A stretch of 64,000 nt of DNA from Blepharisma stoltei (taxonomy: Eukaryota > Ciliophora > Heterotrichea > Heterotrichida > Blepharismidae). This document shows, in pieces, positions 10,341 through 22,304 of the stretch. The DNA is taken from assembly GCA_914767885.1 (NCBI GenBank), contig CAJZBQ010000032.1, positions 496,001-560,000 of the forward strand, given 5' to 3'. Below the pieces are notes generated by a model. It made no database searches. It saw only the letters and a program-made list of their open reading frames with translations, and was not told the origin of the DNA. Numbering within the stretch: the stretch's first letter is position 1; each line of letters opens with the position of its first letter. A program made the position numbers and the translations under genes.

Positions 10341-11925
10341 TTAACTATCTTTGAATTCTGGCTTCTTCTTGTTCAAAAATGAGCTCATCCCTTCTCTTCT
10401 GTCAAAGTATGCAAAAGTTGAATGGAACATTCTTCTCTCATATAAAAGACCAGTTGCCAGTGTTGTCTCAAATGATTGATTAACACACTCTTTCGCCATC
10501 ATAACCATCGGTAGCGAATACCCAGCAATTTTCTTAGCCACATTCATAGCTTCTTCTACCAAATTATCCTCAGCTACAACCCTTGAAACAAGTCCTCTTT
10601 GCTGAGCTTCTTGTGCTCCCATAAAGTCTCCAGTCAAAACAAGTTCCATTGCCCTTGATTTTCCAATTGCTTTTACCAACCTTTGTGTACCACCAGCACC
10701 AGGAATGGTCCCAAGCTTGATCTCAAGTTGTCTGACATACATAAAAATAGAGATCTAAGTGTACTGACCTCTTGACGCAATTTTTCAGACTTATGGCCAA
10801 GGCAAACTGGTGAGAAACCAGATGAGATTCAGGTACGATTTGGGTTTATGTATATCTGGATGGGTTTTTGTCTTTGTTTCTGAGATTCGAAAGAGATGAC
10901 TAGCAACGTCCTTCGAGACACGAAGGTGGATCTCACCGAGATATCAAGGGTCGTGGCTGGAGCCCAGGGTTAGGCTAGGTTATTAAAGTCAGGAGTTAGC
11001 CAAATTGGTGACGCAGTCACCAAAGATCTTCCGGACGAAGTTCTACCCTTTTCGAATCCAACCCAAGGGTCTTTCCCCAAAGGTGGATGCCACTTTCTGT
11101 ACCTTCTGTCTCCTCCTTGCATTGCGGCTTCAGTCTTAAATGGGAGGCTTGGCAGGAGCCAAGGGATTAAGGCTTTCCCTGTAGCTGCTGAGGGCAGACA
11201 CTCTAGACTCCAGAATTTATTCCTGGATCAGATACCTCCCAATCACCCAATCCAAGGTCGCATAAGTCTATAGTTCGCCCAATAAACACTGGATACAAGG
11301 CAAGGAGGAGTTGCCCTCAGTGTAAGATACTCCGGATTTCCATGGCATCAGGGTCCAGAGAAGGAGCAAGGCTTGTCAAAGGCAACTTGCCAATCTGCAA
11401 GGGTTTTTGGCTACTCCATAACCAATACGGCCACTCCCATCTGCTAATTAAGATTAAGATCTCAGGTTGTCCAAACTGTGCTTTATCCCCAGCCAAAATA
11501 ATATCACACATCATAGCAAGCTCACAGCCGCCTCCTAACGCATAGCCGTTAACAGCTGCAATTGTAGGTTTTCTTGTGGCAGCTACGTTGAACCAATTAG
11601 TTAAATAATTTTGGGCGAAATTTTCTTGGTAGGTCCTTTCTTCCATTTCTTTGATATCAGCACCTGCTGCAAAGAATTTTTTGCTGCCTGTGATGACTAT
11701 GGCTCTGACTTCTGGGTCTTCATCACATTGCTTGAGTTCAGCACTTAATTCTGTGATAAGCTGAGAACATAGAGAATTCATAGCTTTTGGACGATTCAGA
11801 GTAATGAGGCAAATCTTATCTTTTTTTTCGACTTTAATCATCTCTGGAGCTGTAGAAAAATAACGAATTGCAGAATTGACCCTTAAATTCTTGAGAGCTC
11901 GGGATAAGCAGAGCATATTTACCAA
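10341..11925 (-). CDS. ECHS1: Mitochondrial enoyl-CoA hydratase, split by a retroposon
   Basis: Short-chain enoyl-CoA hydratase (crotonase) hydrates trans-2-enoyl-CoA in mitochondrial fatty-acid beta-oxidation. A cleavable targeting sequence is apparent ([20 protein letters not shown]). The oxyanion-hole segments [10 protein letters not shown] and [14 protein letters not shown] and the catalytic glutamates in GGGCE and in QPEI...[11 protein letters not shown] are intact. A 725-bp retroposon (10733-11457) splits QPEI from [10 protein letters not shown]; deletion of it plus one 14-bp copy gives 281 aa with no change in the conserved spacing. Confidence 0.95.
10733..11457 (+). mobile_element. 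SINE-like retroposon in the enoyl-CoA hydratase gene
   Basis: The insert is far richer in G+C than its surroundings and is flanked by a 14-bp duplication, GATCTCARGTTGTC (10719-10732 and 11458-11471). A tRNA-like internal promoter is visible: an A box TAGCCAAATTGG at 10997 and a B box TTTTCGAATCC at 11049. It ends in a simple A+T tail (TAATTAAGATTAA). No long ORF exists. The combination fits a tRNA-derived SINE. Confidence 0.75.
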
Positions 11926-12020
11926 TAGATTATTAAATAGAAAATTTTTTGTATTTGAAAACGTATAAGTAATTGAATGAAATTTGTATGCAGGCTTCTA
12001 GTTTTTTTATAATTTCTTAA

Positions 12021-13541
12021 ATGGAAACTCGAGGGTACAAATGGTTGCTCAAAGCTTTAGCATGGAAAAAGACACAGTTAAAAGTGCTAGAAACTTATTT
12101 GGTACGCCAGGGAATTGTGGAAGCTAAAATTTATACTGATAGCTTAGGTAGAGTAAAGAGTAAAAAAAATATCGCCTCAGGCCATTTAACAATTTCTGAT
12201 GCTATGAATGATTTTCTAAGCCAACACACTCAATTAATAAGGACTTCGGGGGAAACATTGGCGATAGTGTATCATAGAAACGGAAGATTATTTTTGAGTC
12301 GCCAATCAGTAATGGATTTTATACAAAAACCGAATGGAACACCTTCAGTGTTCGCTGTGCAAAAAATGGAACCGCATTTGGATGACCAGTATGGGATTTA
12401 CAGCTTAAGGATTTTTTATCTAAATCATCAGTATGATACAGAGTTTACAATAATTAAAGAAAAATCCAGGAAAAAGGTCAAGGATAAAGTTTCTTTTCAG
12501 CAGATTAAAGATATAGGAATTGTTATACTTAGGACTATTGAAGAGATTGAGAGAAAAAGACTTTTATCACTTGATTTAGAATTCATTAAAGACGAAAACG
12601 GAAATTTTTGACTAGCATTCTGTTCCGATTGTAAAGTTATTGACCCCGAAATTTGTTTAACTAAAGATTTTAGTTCTTTAAAAGACATTGAAGAGTCTAC
12701 TATAAGCAAAAATTATTCAAATAATTTTACGTCAGCTGACGAAACACAAGAAAAAATCCCTGAAAATAAATATGTGCTAAAAAGAGGACAGCTTAGAAAT
12801 GTTGATAGTAAGCTTTCATCTCCTATTAGAGTTGTTTCACCTAGAGATTCAAGTGATGAAGAAGTCCAAGCAAGTCCCAAAAAAGTCGTATGGTCCAAGT
12901 TTCAGCAAACTTTAAAAGCAAAAATATTAGCTGCAGCAGTTATAACAAATCTCGCTAAAAAGGTCAGGCAAAAAACAAAAGCTATAACTTCAAGAAGGAA
13001 AAAATACATTAACAAAACTGACCACAGCATTTTCAATAAAATCATTAAAAGCAGCATAAACGAAACCCAAGAAACTTCACAAGACGAATTAACAGTCAAC
13101 TCCAATTTTTTAGAACTTGCGTCAAAAACACAAATAAAAAGCAGGTATAAAGGGCTGAGCTTTAAAATAGGCTTTGAGTTTGAAGATGCTGATATTAAAA
13201 AAGAAAAACAAAGGATTCTAGCCGCAGTTAAAGAAAATCCGCAAAATCGATCATTAGGAAGACTTAATCAAAGAGAACTGTTTTGGGATCAAGATATTAC
13301 ACCTAGAGAAAAAAATACAAAAAGTCTTGATGAAAATGGATACTTGAATCCTAAGAAATTCCAGAGCGCCATGACGATGAGAACAAGCATTAGACCCATC
13401 CAATCCTATAATGAATTGGTGACAAGCTCTGCAAACACACCCTCAATATTAGGAAAAGCACTGAAATCGTCAATGAATAGGGTCATAATTAAATCCCCAA
13501 GTTATGAAGCAATTAAAAACCAGCAAGTCATTCATTATTAG
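12021..13541 (+). CDS. Hypothetical protein, 506 aa
   Basis: One frame runs from 12021 to 13541 once TGA at 12609 is read as Trp. The N-terminal 200 residues look like a compact domain ending with EFIKDENGNFWLAFCSDCKV; a similar ending, DFVQDYDENWYFINMVGF, is seen in the protein at 28764-30331, so the two may share a domain found in protist proteins. The rest is basic and low in structure, with Ser-rich stretches and a polybasic part (KKVRQKTKAITSRRKKY). Function unknown. Confidence 0.75.
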
Positions 13542-13611
13542 AGGCGACTGTATTTGCCGTGAGTTTATTAATAGAATTTAAATTTAACAACTTATTTTTA
13601 CGCATATATAA

Positions 13612-16600
13612 ATGAATTACGATCTAGCATCAACATGGAGCAAGCTTGAAACTGCTATTGGCAGCGAGCCAATTCTTACTCCCCCCCCTCCGTGAGTGAA
13701 CAAAACCATTAGAAAAATCGCTATTTTTTGCCCCAAAAAACCCACCTTCCGTGAGTGAACAAAAATTTTTTTAATAAAAAAAATTTTTTATGGAAAAAAT
13801 TTTTAATATATAAATGATAATTAGTATAATGAAATCTAGAGCTAATTCTATTTAATTTTAAACAAATTGCTTTTTAAAACATAAATTTTATAAATTAAAT
13901 TAATATTTGCTTTCCAATTTTTGCGAATTAGGATTTTTTTAAATTTCGAAAAAGAATATTTTTTTTATAAAATTTATATATAAATTTTTTTTAAAAAAAA
14001 AAAATTAACCCCCCTCCGTGAGTGAACAAAATTTTTTTGTTCACTCACGGAGGGGGGGGGGAGAGTTAGAGAAACTCCAGAAAAAAAGCCAATGCGACCT
14101 AAAACTGGAAGACCACGAACTGGATCAGGATCATTAAGAAAAAATAGTTCTTTGGTATTTAGCAGTTTGACAAGCCCAAAATCTCAATTTTCACAAACCG
14201 TCAGAGTAAGGCCTCTAACTGCTCAATCGCCTCGATATTTTAAACACTATGCAGCCCTAAAAATAGAAGGTTTTACTTTAAACGATATAAGGAAAATCTA
14301 TCAAGCTAAATGCAATGATATAAATATCCCTGTATTAGTCGATCAAGAAATGAGATTTATCTCATACTGTGAAAAAAACTTTAAAAATCGAATTATAGAT
14401 CTTACTCCCCATCCGTGAGCAAAATAAAAAAAAAATTGTCGCTTACAGAGGGGATTTCTTTTTTAAAAAAATTTATATATAAATTTTATGTTAATTTTTT
14501 TTTTTTTAAATTTAAAAAATTACAACTAGTAAACATTAACTTAACTTGTATATTATACTAATAAATCACTGATATATCAAATTTTTTTCATAAAAAATTT
14601 GTATGTCAAAAAAATTTTTTATTCGCTCAATGAAGGTAGGTTTTTCGGCAAAAAAGGCGGATCTTTCCAATGGTTTTGTTCACTTGCGGAGGGGTGGGGA
14701 GTTAGAGACAACGGAATTGGACCCTTAAGTGCTCATGTACTCGGCTCAGTTTTAAAACGTGATGAAAGCTACTGTCAGCTGTTATTAGGGAAGAACGTTA
14801 TTGGAGATAAAGGTGCAATTGTTTTAGGCAATTCTTTACAGAAAAATGCATCAATTATTCATATAGATATAAGTAGCAATGACATCAATCCTGAAGGAGC
14901 CAAATCGTTTTTTGACTCTATTGCCAACCACCCTACAATTGTCAGTCTAAATATGTCATCTTCTGAAGGACTGCATAGGAATAGGATTGGAAACACTGGC
15001 TCTGAGCCTTTAAGAAACTTGCTTAAACAAAATAAATCATTGGCGTTTTTAAATGTATCAAGAACTGCTTTAGGACCAGATGGAATCGAATTTATAATAG
15101 AAGGATTACAAAATAATGAGTCTCTGTTGTCATTAGACATATCAAATAATATGCTAGATGCTAAAAGTATTGAAAATTTGTGTTTCTCCCTAGTCACAAG
15201 CAAAGTCATAGAGCTGAATTTATCTGGAAATAACCTGGGAAGCGCAGGTTGTGACCACTTACAAACAATGCTATGTGGAGGGCTATCTATGGCTTGCTAT
15301 TTACAAAAGTTAGATGTATCTTATAATGAAATTAATTTTAAAGGGCTTGCAAAACTTGCAAATGGCTTAAGAAACAACACAATTTTGAGGACTCTGAACT
15401 TAGAAGGAAACCCCCTGTGTGGGAATTCTTCAACTGGGGTATTTACTCTTATAGCTGGAAATGTAGCGATTCAAAATTTGAATTTGAATAGTTGCCAATT
15501 AGGCGATGAAGGGGTAAACAAATTAAGCGAAGCTTTAGACAGCAATAAAGTTCTCTTAAAATTATTTTTAGCTTCAAATGATATTGATGATAATGGTGGA
15601 CTTGTTATAGCTGATGGCTTACTCCCCCCCTCCGTGAGTGAACAAAAATTTTGTTCACTCACGGAGGGGGGTTAATATTTTTTTTTAAAAAAATTATATA
15701 TAAATTTTATAGAAAATATTTTTTTTCGAAATTTAAAAAAAATCCTAATTCGCAAAAATTGGAAAGCAAATATTAATTTAATTTATAAAATTTATGTTTT
15801 AAAAAGCAATTCGTTTAAAATTAAATAGAATTAGCTCTAGATTTCATTATACTAATTATCATTTATATATCAAAATTTTTTTTCCATAAAAAAAATTTTG
15901 TTTACTCACGGAGGGTGGGTTTTTTAGGCAAAAAATGGCGATTTTTCTAATGGTTTTGTTCACTCACGGAGGGGGGGAGTTAGAAAAAAATTACACACTT
16001 AAGCAGCTAGACCTTTCCAACAACCGAATTCGCAGGAAAGGAGGAATTGCTCTGGCAAATGCAATAAAAATCAACATGACGCTTGAAAACTTGAATTTAA
16101 AAGAAAATAATATAAAAGATGACGCTGGACAGCTATTCTCAGAACTATCTCGAGTAAAGCAAAACATTCTTAAACTTTCTTTAGATTTAAACCCTATTGG
16201 CTTTAAATATCTTCAAGACATAGAGTGCAATGTCAAAAAAAATCGAACAATTTTTAAGCAAGGAGTCGCGCCAAAAATTAAAGAAAAAATAAAGAGATTG
16301 GCGCTTTCTGATGCACAGATTGACCAGATAAAAGAAGTGATTGAAATAAAAAAAAGAGAAAGAGATGATATTAACATGGGATTAGAAAAACAAACACAAA
16401 GATTCAATAGAATTGAGCAAGAAGAAAAAGCCAAAATCGATACCTTATATACAGAGCTAGAAGAGAACCGAAACATCAATGTAAAACTGAGTGAAGAGCT
16501 AGAAAATCTGCAATTTGAAACAGTCAACGTGAAAAGGAAAGGCGATAAAGAAATCCAAGAATTAAATGATTTGCTAGCATATGTTGTTGCAGACATGAAA

Positions 16601-16996
16601 AAGCTAGAAAAGCAACGTAAGTTATAGTCAGGCCAAAGCTCAAGAGAAGATTTTGCATTAAGAAGAGGACAATTTGAAACTATGAGTGGGCAGCTCAAAG
16701 AAACTCAGCAAGTAGTTGATATCGCAAAAAAAAGCGCACAAGGATCTTATGATAACATGATGAAAAAGCTAAATGCAATGAAAGAACAACTTCGAAAATT
16801 GAAAAATCCTAACGAAGTGATTGAAGAAAGCAAAGTTCCAAAATTAGAGGAAAAGCCAGCATCTAAAACCCCAGTTATTGCAAACCCTTCCAAAACTCCA
16901 AGCAGCTCAAAACCTAAAAAAGAAAAACCTGCCTTTAAGCCTACAAGTGGCACAAAGCAATCACCTAAGAAAATCCGTCCAAAAACTGCGAAATAA
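13612..16996 (+). CDS. Leucine-rich-repeat and coiled-coil protein, broken by three MITEs
   Basis: The gene starts at 13612 (MNYDLASTWSKLETAIG) and ends at 16996. MITEs at 13679-14065, 14405-14701 and 15622-15979 and a 15-nt intron at 16617-16631 interrupt it; removal of all four gives 772 aa in one frame. After a basic N-terminus come about nine ribonuclease-inhibitor type LRRs (for example LDISNNMLDAKSIENLCFSL, LNLEGNPLCG), then a coiled coil (about residues 540-690, KKRERDDINMGLEKQTQRF and following) and a basic Pro/Lys-rich tail (KKIRPKTAK). The layout resembles centrosomal or ciliary LRR proteins such as LRRC45 or LRRC74, but no closer assignment is possible. Confidence 0.88.
13679..14065 (+). 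mobile_element. Family-1 MITE with TTA target duplication (LRR gene, first)
   Basis: A 387-bp near-consensus copy: two GTGAGTGAAC boxes about 60 bp apart at the left, AT-rich core, hairpin at the right. TTA flanks it at 13676-13678 and 14066-14068. Removal joins PIL to RETPEKK in frame. Confidence 0.96.
14405..14701 (-). mobile_element. Family-1 MITE with TTA target duplication (LRR gene, second)
   Basis: A 297-bp shortened copy with the hairpin end at the left. TTA flanks it at 14402-14404 and 14702-14704. Removal joins RIIDL to RDNGIGPLSAH. Confidence 0.93.
15622..15979 (-). mobile_element. Family-1 MITE with TTA target duplication (LRR gene, third)
   Basis: A 358-bp copy with the hairpin end at the left, flanked by TTA at 15619-15621 and 15980-15982. 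Removal joins IADGL to EKNYTLKQLDLSNNRI, completing an LRR. Confidence 0.96.
16617..16631 (+). other. 15-nt intron in the LRR/coiled-coil gene
   Basis: GTAAGTTATAGTCAG; removal skips an in-frame stop and joins EKQR to QSSREDFALRR within the coiled coil. Confidence 0.9.
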
Positions 16997-17036
16997 TTTA
17001 CAATTTTATCATATAATTAACCACTATGTTTATATT

Positions 17037-18723
17037 CTAATCCACTCTGATAATAGACTCAGCAAACACTTCCTGTATATTTTTCAAAAGCACATTTCTC
17101 ATAGCATCATCATCACTTTCTATTGTAAAGCTCACAATTTCTAAGTCTCCTCCTCCACTCTCAATCATCCCAGTTTTAATAATTTTGACTAATTCCACTG
17201 GATTTTTATTAGCTTCAGTTTCCGTCCATTCGGGAATTGGGATAATTAGATGCTTAGCACCTTGCAAATTTGCATAAATAATGACATCTTTAACCATTGT
17301 TATTCTGTTTTCTGGGATATGGAATGCTCCTTCAATGCCTTTTATATTAGAATGCTTAGTGAAAATAATTTGTTCTCCATTAGAAGAAGATTCAGCGTTA
17401 TTTATTTGATAGCGAATTGGGGCGAAATGAAGCTCAGGCTTTTCTTCACTACAGCGTATAAGCTCAGGGACAATGTGTATAAGTGAATCTTGATAAGAGT
17501 AAGGAAGGACTAATGCAGAAATGTATCTTTTATAGACATTTCCTGGGTGAGATATATGGGTCGATGATTCTTCTATATCTGAGGCACTTTCTGATTCTTG
17601 TGATAGAGGATTTTCAAAATAAGAATTATTTTTTATTGGGATTATAGGGATGTCACAGATGTCGTCAGACTCAGCAACACCTAAAATAAATTTTCTTTTG
17701 GCTTGAGCGCCTATACTTACGGTAATTTCATGGGAAAAAGGCTTGGAATTGGGAATTTCCAGCTGAAGTATTGGATCGCTCGGAGTATTTTTGCTTACTC
17801 CCCCCTCCTCCGTGAGTGAACAAAAAAATTTTGTTCACTCACGGAGGGGGGTTAATTGTTTTTTTAAACAAAATTATATATAAATTTGTTTTTCGAAATT
17901 TAAAAAAAATCTCACTTCTATAAAAATTGGAAAGCAAAAATTAATTTAATTTAAAAAATTTATGTTTTAAAACGCAATTTGTTTAAAATTAAAAGAATTA
18001 GCTTGATATTTTATTATAATAATTATCACTTATATATCAAAATTTTTTTCCATAAAAACCTTTTCTATTAAAAAAATTTTTGTTCACTCATGGAGGGTGG
18101 GTTTTTGGGCAAAAATAGGGATTTTTCTATGGTTTTGTTCACTCATGGAGGGGGGGGGGAGTTAGCTCAGCAATTTCAACATACTTCCAAAATTCTTCTT
18201 TCAAGCTTGCTTGAGTTCTCAAAAACTCATTTTCAATAGCATCAACTGCTTCTTTATGCACTGAATCAATCTCTTTATGCTCATCTTGTCCAATTCCTGC
18301 TAGTTCGTGTGCATATCTATTTTCTTCGTGTATAAGCAATTTTGTTCTTTTATCTGAACTGTCTTTTAAGCATTTAGCCAGCTCTTTCTCTCTGAGCAAT
18401 AAACTTGATAATGATGAAGCACTTTCGAACAATTGTGAATATGATTTCCAATGGTGATTTTCTTGATCATTTCCACTCTTAGGAAAAACTCCTGGGGATG
18501 ATAAGCTTGCTAGAGGATTTCTCCTCTCATATAAGAATATATCACTAACTATTCTCATGATGTCTGGAAATATTGCATATGTGATTCCTTCTGATTCAAA
18601 AAGTCTGTCTAAAGCTGATTTTATATGTTCCCCTTTTTTAAAATAAATCTGTAGCTCTAGCTTAGATCCTGAAGGCCAGTAATAATGTATTGTTATGTCT
18701 CCATCTTCTGGGACAAATTCCAT
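17037..18723 (-). CDS. Hypothetical protein of 439 aa, split by a MITE
   Basis: The minus-strand gene starts at 18723 (MEFVPEDGDITIHYYWPSGS) and ends at 17037. The MITE at 17798-18161 is in frame with one TAA copy removed (AEL-SKNTPSDP). The N-terminal 190 residues look alpha-helical with a region rich in Leu and Glu; the C-terminal 200 residues (from YKRYISALVLPYSY) appear to be a mixed alpha/beta domain ending SIIRVD. I do not recognise it. Confidence 0.75.
17798..18161 (-). mobile_element. Family-1 MITE with TTA target duplication
   Basis: A 364-bp copy with the hairpin end at the left, flanked by TTA at 17795-17797 and 18162-18164. It splits the hypothetical gene at 17037-18723 and its removal restores the frame. 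Confidence 0.96.
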
Positions 18724-18857
18724 AATTTTATAATTTTAGCTGTTTGCTAAATAAATAAAGCCATGCAGCTTGCTATTTTTATAAAAATACTGTAAATTAA
18801 TAGCGAGAATTATCTCAAAATTTCATTAATTTCAATTTTTTATGCATTAAACTTAAA

Positions 18858-20221
18858 ATGACAGAAGACCCACAAGTTGATAGATATGGTTTTGCTGCTC
18901 CAAACTTGGTTTCCCTCGGAAATCTATCACGTGACAATGCAAGGCTTGAAAAATGAGAGGATATGCTATTGCGATGGGAGTACAACATAACCCGAAGAGC
19001 TGATTTCCTAAAAAAGAGGATTCGCAAAGGAGTCCCAGATTGCTTAAGAGGTAGGGTTTGGTCCGAGCTAGCAGAAATTGAGAAATTTCGGACTCAATAT
19101 GCAAAGGACTACTACAAAAATTTGTCAGAAACTGAATGTGAATCAATAGCAGTAAGAGATATTTTACTTGATATTAATCGAACGTTTCCTGGGCATGTTT
19201 TATTTAAAAGTAACGGAGATGGCCAAAAATCACTTTTTCGAGTTCTCAAAGCATTTTCCCTTCACGATCCTGAGCTAGGATATTGCCAAGGTATGGGCTT
19301 TGTGACGGCTTTATTTTTAATGTACATGAATGAAGAGGACGCTTTTTGGCTACTGGAAGCCTTGATGAAAAAATACAACATGAGAGATTTTTATATGGTA
19401 GGTATGCCGGGAATTTATAAAGCGTTTTACAAAATTAATTCCTTGTTTAAAAATTATTTGCCAACTCTTTGGCGACACTTTATAGGACTCAATATTTACC
19501 CATCACTATTTGCATCATCATGGCTAATGACACTTTATGTAAATGCCTTTCCTATGGATGTAGCTCTAAGGATACTTGATATTTTTTTTAATGAAGGACC
19601 AAAAATTATTTTTAGGGTTTATCTTTCAGTATTTAAAAATACTAAAGATGAATTGCTAAGACTTGATTGTGATGGTATATTAGACAGAATTAGAACTATC
19701 CCTGATAGTTTGATACCAGACTCAGTGATTAAAAATACATTCAAAATCTCTCTCTAACCCCCCCCCCCCCTCCGTGAGCGAACAAAACCATTAGAAAAAT
19801 CGCCATTTTTTTGACCAAAAACCCACCCTCCGTGAGTGAACAAAAATTTTTTAATAGAAAAAATTTTAATGGAAAAAAATTTTGATATATAAGTGATAAT
19901 TAGTATAAATGAAATCTAGAGCTAATTCTGTTTAATTTTAAACAAATTGCGTTTTTTAAAACATAAATTTTGCAAATTAAATTAATATTTGCTTCCCATT
20001 TTTTGCAAAAATTAGGATTTTTTTAAATTTCGAAAAAAATATTTTTTATAAAATTTATATATATAATTTTTTTTTAAAAAAAAAAAAATTAACCCCCCTC
20101 CGTGAGCGAACAAAATTTTTTTGTTCGCTCACGGAGGGGGGGGGGAGTAAGCAGAAAGAAGTTAAAATTCCTAGAAGAGGAGTATGAAAATAGTCCAAAT
20201 TCGGAATTTATGAATTGGTAA
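18858..20221 (+). CDS. TBC-domain Rab GTPase-activating protein
   Basis: The TBC domain activates GTP hydrolysis by Rab proteins in membrane traffic. Both catalytic fingers are present: the Arg finger in LLDINRTFP and the Gln finger in LGYCQGMGF. Reading TGA as Trp, the frame runs from 18858 to a TAA at 19755-19757 (299 aa). That TAA is also the target copy of a MITE (19758-20147). Just after the MITE a frame encodes RKKLKFLEEEYENSP and ends at 20221, which looks like a normal TBC C-terminus, but it is 2 nt out of phase. Either the protein ends at the MITE or a (CT)n slip in CTCTCTCT hides the natural join. Confidence 0.88.
19758..20147 (+). mobile_element. Family-1 MITE with TAA target duplication at the TBC gene stop
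   Basis: A 390-bp copy with the hairpin end at the right. TAA occurs at 19755-19757, where it is also the in-frame stop, and at 20148-20150. Confidence 0.95.
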
Positions 20222-20261
20222 TGTAGAAAATATTTTTTTACCATTAATAGCGTTTTAATAA

Positions 20262-21965
20262 TTAAAATTGGAGACTGGAATTTAATATTCTGCTCCTTTT
20301 CGGGTATTTACTGACGTTTTTAGAAAACTCTGTAAGTAAATAATTTTCTCTAAAAATTTTAACATTTTTAGAGTATGGAGACTTTCTATCATCATTAATG
20401 CTAGTTTCTCCTATTGTTGCATTTTCGTCTACTGGAGAATGGCTTTCACTGATATTTTCTCTGACATCTCACGTGTTCCTTATATTTGATCGAAGATTTC
20501 CTCTTTGATCTAGAAATGGATGTGCTGATTCTTTGATTGAGTATAAAAAATCATGAATTCTTGTTTGGTTTTGCTTTTCAGCCTCATCCAAAGAGTTGTC
20601 GAACTCGTAGTTTGACTTATTCATTAATGAGCTGATACTTCTTCTGTACTTGTCTAATGAATCTAATACAATTCTTCCTTTGTCATGAAAGCTTGCCCTT
20701 GGCTTTGTACCCGTCATCATTAATTGCCGCTGAATCATAGTAAATTTTAACTTTACAGATGAAGATTCTTCATTTAGATCTAAACCTTGCAGCCCATATG
20801 CCAAATTTAAAAGCTCAGCTTTAAAAATTGCTTTATAAAATACTTTTTCAAAATCCTCGTAAGTGATATATTTTGACTTATTATTTTGTGAAGAAATCAT
20901 TATACTTCCTTCATGCTTATTTGATACAAGTCCTTTTCCAACCATAAATTCGCCTATTTGAATATCAGTGACTTTAAAATATCTCGATTTAATTTCACTC
21001 CATCATTTTTTTATCATTCTTATATAGTCTTCTATAACACAATAGCACTTTGGGAGCTTTTTCATAGGATTTTCTTCTATTTCTTTATTTTTTCTTAAAT
21101 ATTCATTATCTTCATCACAATTTATCATATTCTTTGTATGAAAATCTAAGCTTTTTATCATGATATCAAGTTTTCTATCTTCTCTGAATATACAAATAAA
21201 ATTTTCCCTATATAGAACTATATCATTCAGACTTTTTCCATCAAAACTTGTAATTAAAATCTACATGTATATTACTTTTTCAAGCATTTCTGCTGTTTCA
21301 CAGAGCCCCAAAGCTATAAGAGGGATAATTATTTCGTCGGGACTTAAATGCTTATTATTATCTTCATCTAATGCATCAAATAAGTCTTTTATGAACTCAA
21401 AAAAATCCTTATTTTCTGTCCCAGGTATTACATGCCCATGCTTTTTTATTCATATATCTCTGTCACTAGATTTTACTTTTATTTTCGCATCAATCAAATT
21501 TGGTTTATCCTTTAACATTGGCTGACTTATATCAATTTTTGGCCTATTTATATCATTTTTCAAAGTAAAATTTTCATGTAAATCTTTCATCCCTTCAGAC
21601 ATTCTATGAAAAACCTGTGTTAAAATTGTATTATCTTTTGAAGACTCCGCTTGCTCTTCTATAGAAACCAAAGCTCGAATTATATGATGGTCTATATCTA
21701 GCTTTAGCTTATGATCTTTTTTTTCAAGGTTTATTGAAGTTGAGTCCATCGTTCTTGATTGCTTTGGAATTAATTTTGCCTTTGAGATTCGCTTTTTTGC
21801 TTGTGGCTTTGATATTTTAGGTAAACGAAAAATTGGCTCAATGGAATCGCTAGTAGAATTAGATTTTCTGTGCCTTGGAATAAGGCTAGGAGTTAAGACC
21901 TTTTGGCTTATCGTGGAAAAAGAACCTAAATATGACTGCAGAGAGCCAACCGGTGAAGAAATCAT
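20262..21965 (-). CDS. EF-hand protein of 562 aa
   Basis: The gene runs from 21965 to 20262 with one 15-nt intron (21261-21275) and several TGA Trp codons. A canonical calcium-binding loop is visible near residue 200 (DALDEDNNKHLSPDEI); a second, weaker hand follows after the intron (TSFDGKSLNDIVLYRENF). The N-terminal 160 residues are basic and Ser-rich, and the C-terminal 250 residues are mostly charged. It may be a calcium sensor or a structural cortical protein; no orthologue is recognised. Confidence 0.82.
21261..21275 (-). other. 15-nt intron in the EF-hand gene
   Basis: On the minus strand the intron is GTAATATACATGTAG; it contains the only in-frame stop. Removal joins EMLEK to ILITSFDGKS. 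Confidence 0.9.
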
Positions 21966-22304
21966 TAATTTTTTTTATTAAGCTGGTAGCAGTATTTAAA
22001 CGTTATTAAAATAAGTTCAGCAGTTATTTGCACATACAATAAGGAAAATTTATTATTTGTAGTTAATTTGCTTGATTTTAATAAAAGCATAAATAGTTTT
22101 TATCCTTTAAATTTAAATATAGCATTTTCATATTTAACTTATTTTTAAGAAAGTAACTATTAATTTCAATAAAATTATTTAAAGAATAAATCCAAGAGTA
22201 TTTGAAGAATAAATCGCATAATGCAACAATGCTTGATAATTTGAATTAATTCTCATTTCTTTTCTTATTTATTATAAAGAATAATAAAATTAAACTTTTA
22301 GTGA
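21966..22304. other. AT-rich intergenic stretch
   Basis: Upstream of the EF-hand gene. I see no ORF, RNA gene or repeat before the MITE at 22305. Confidence 0.6.

Noticed and set aside
15471-15662. Minus-strand ORFs over the LRR gene and over other coding regions
   Set aside because: Shadows of real genes; no independent coding signal.
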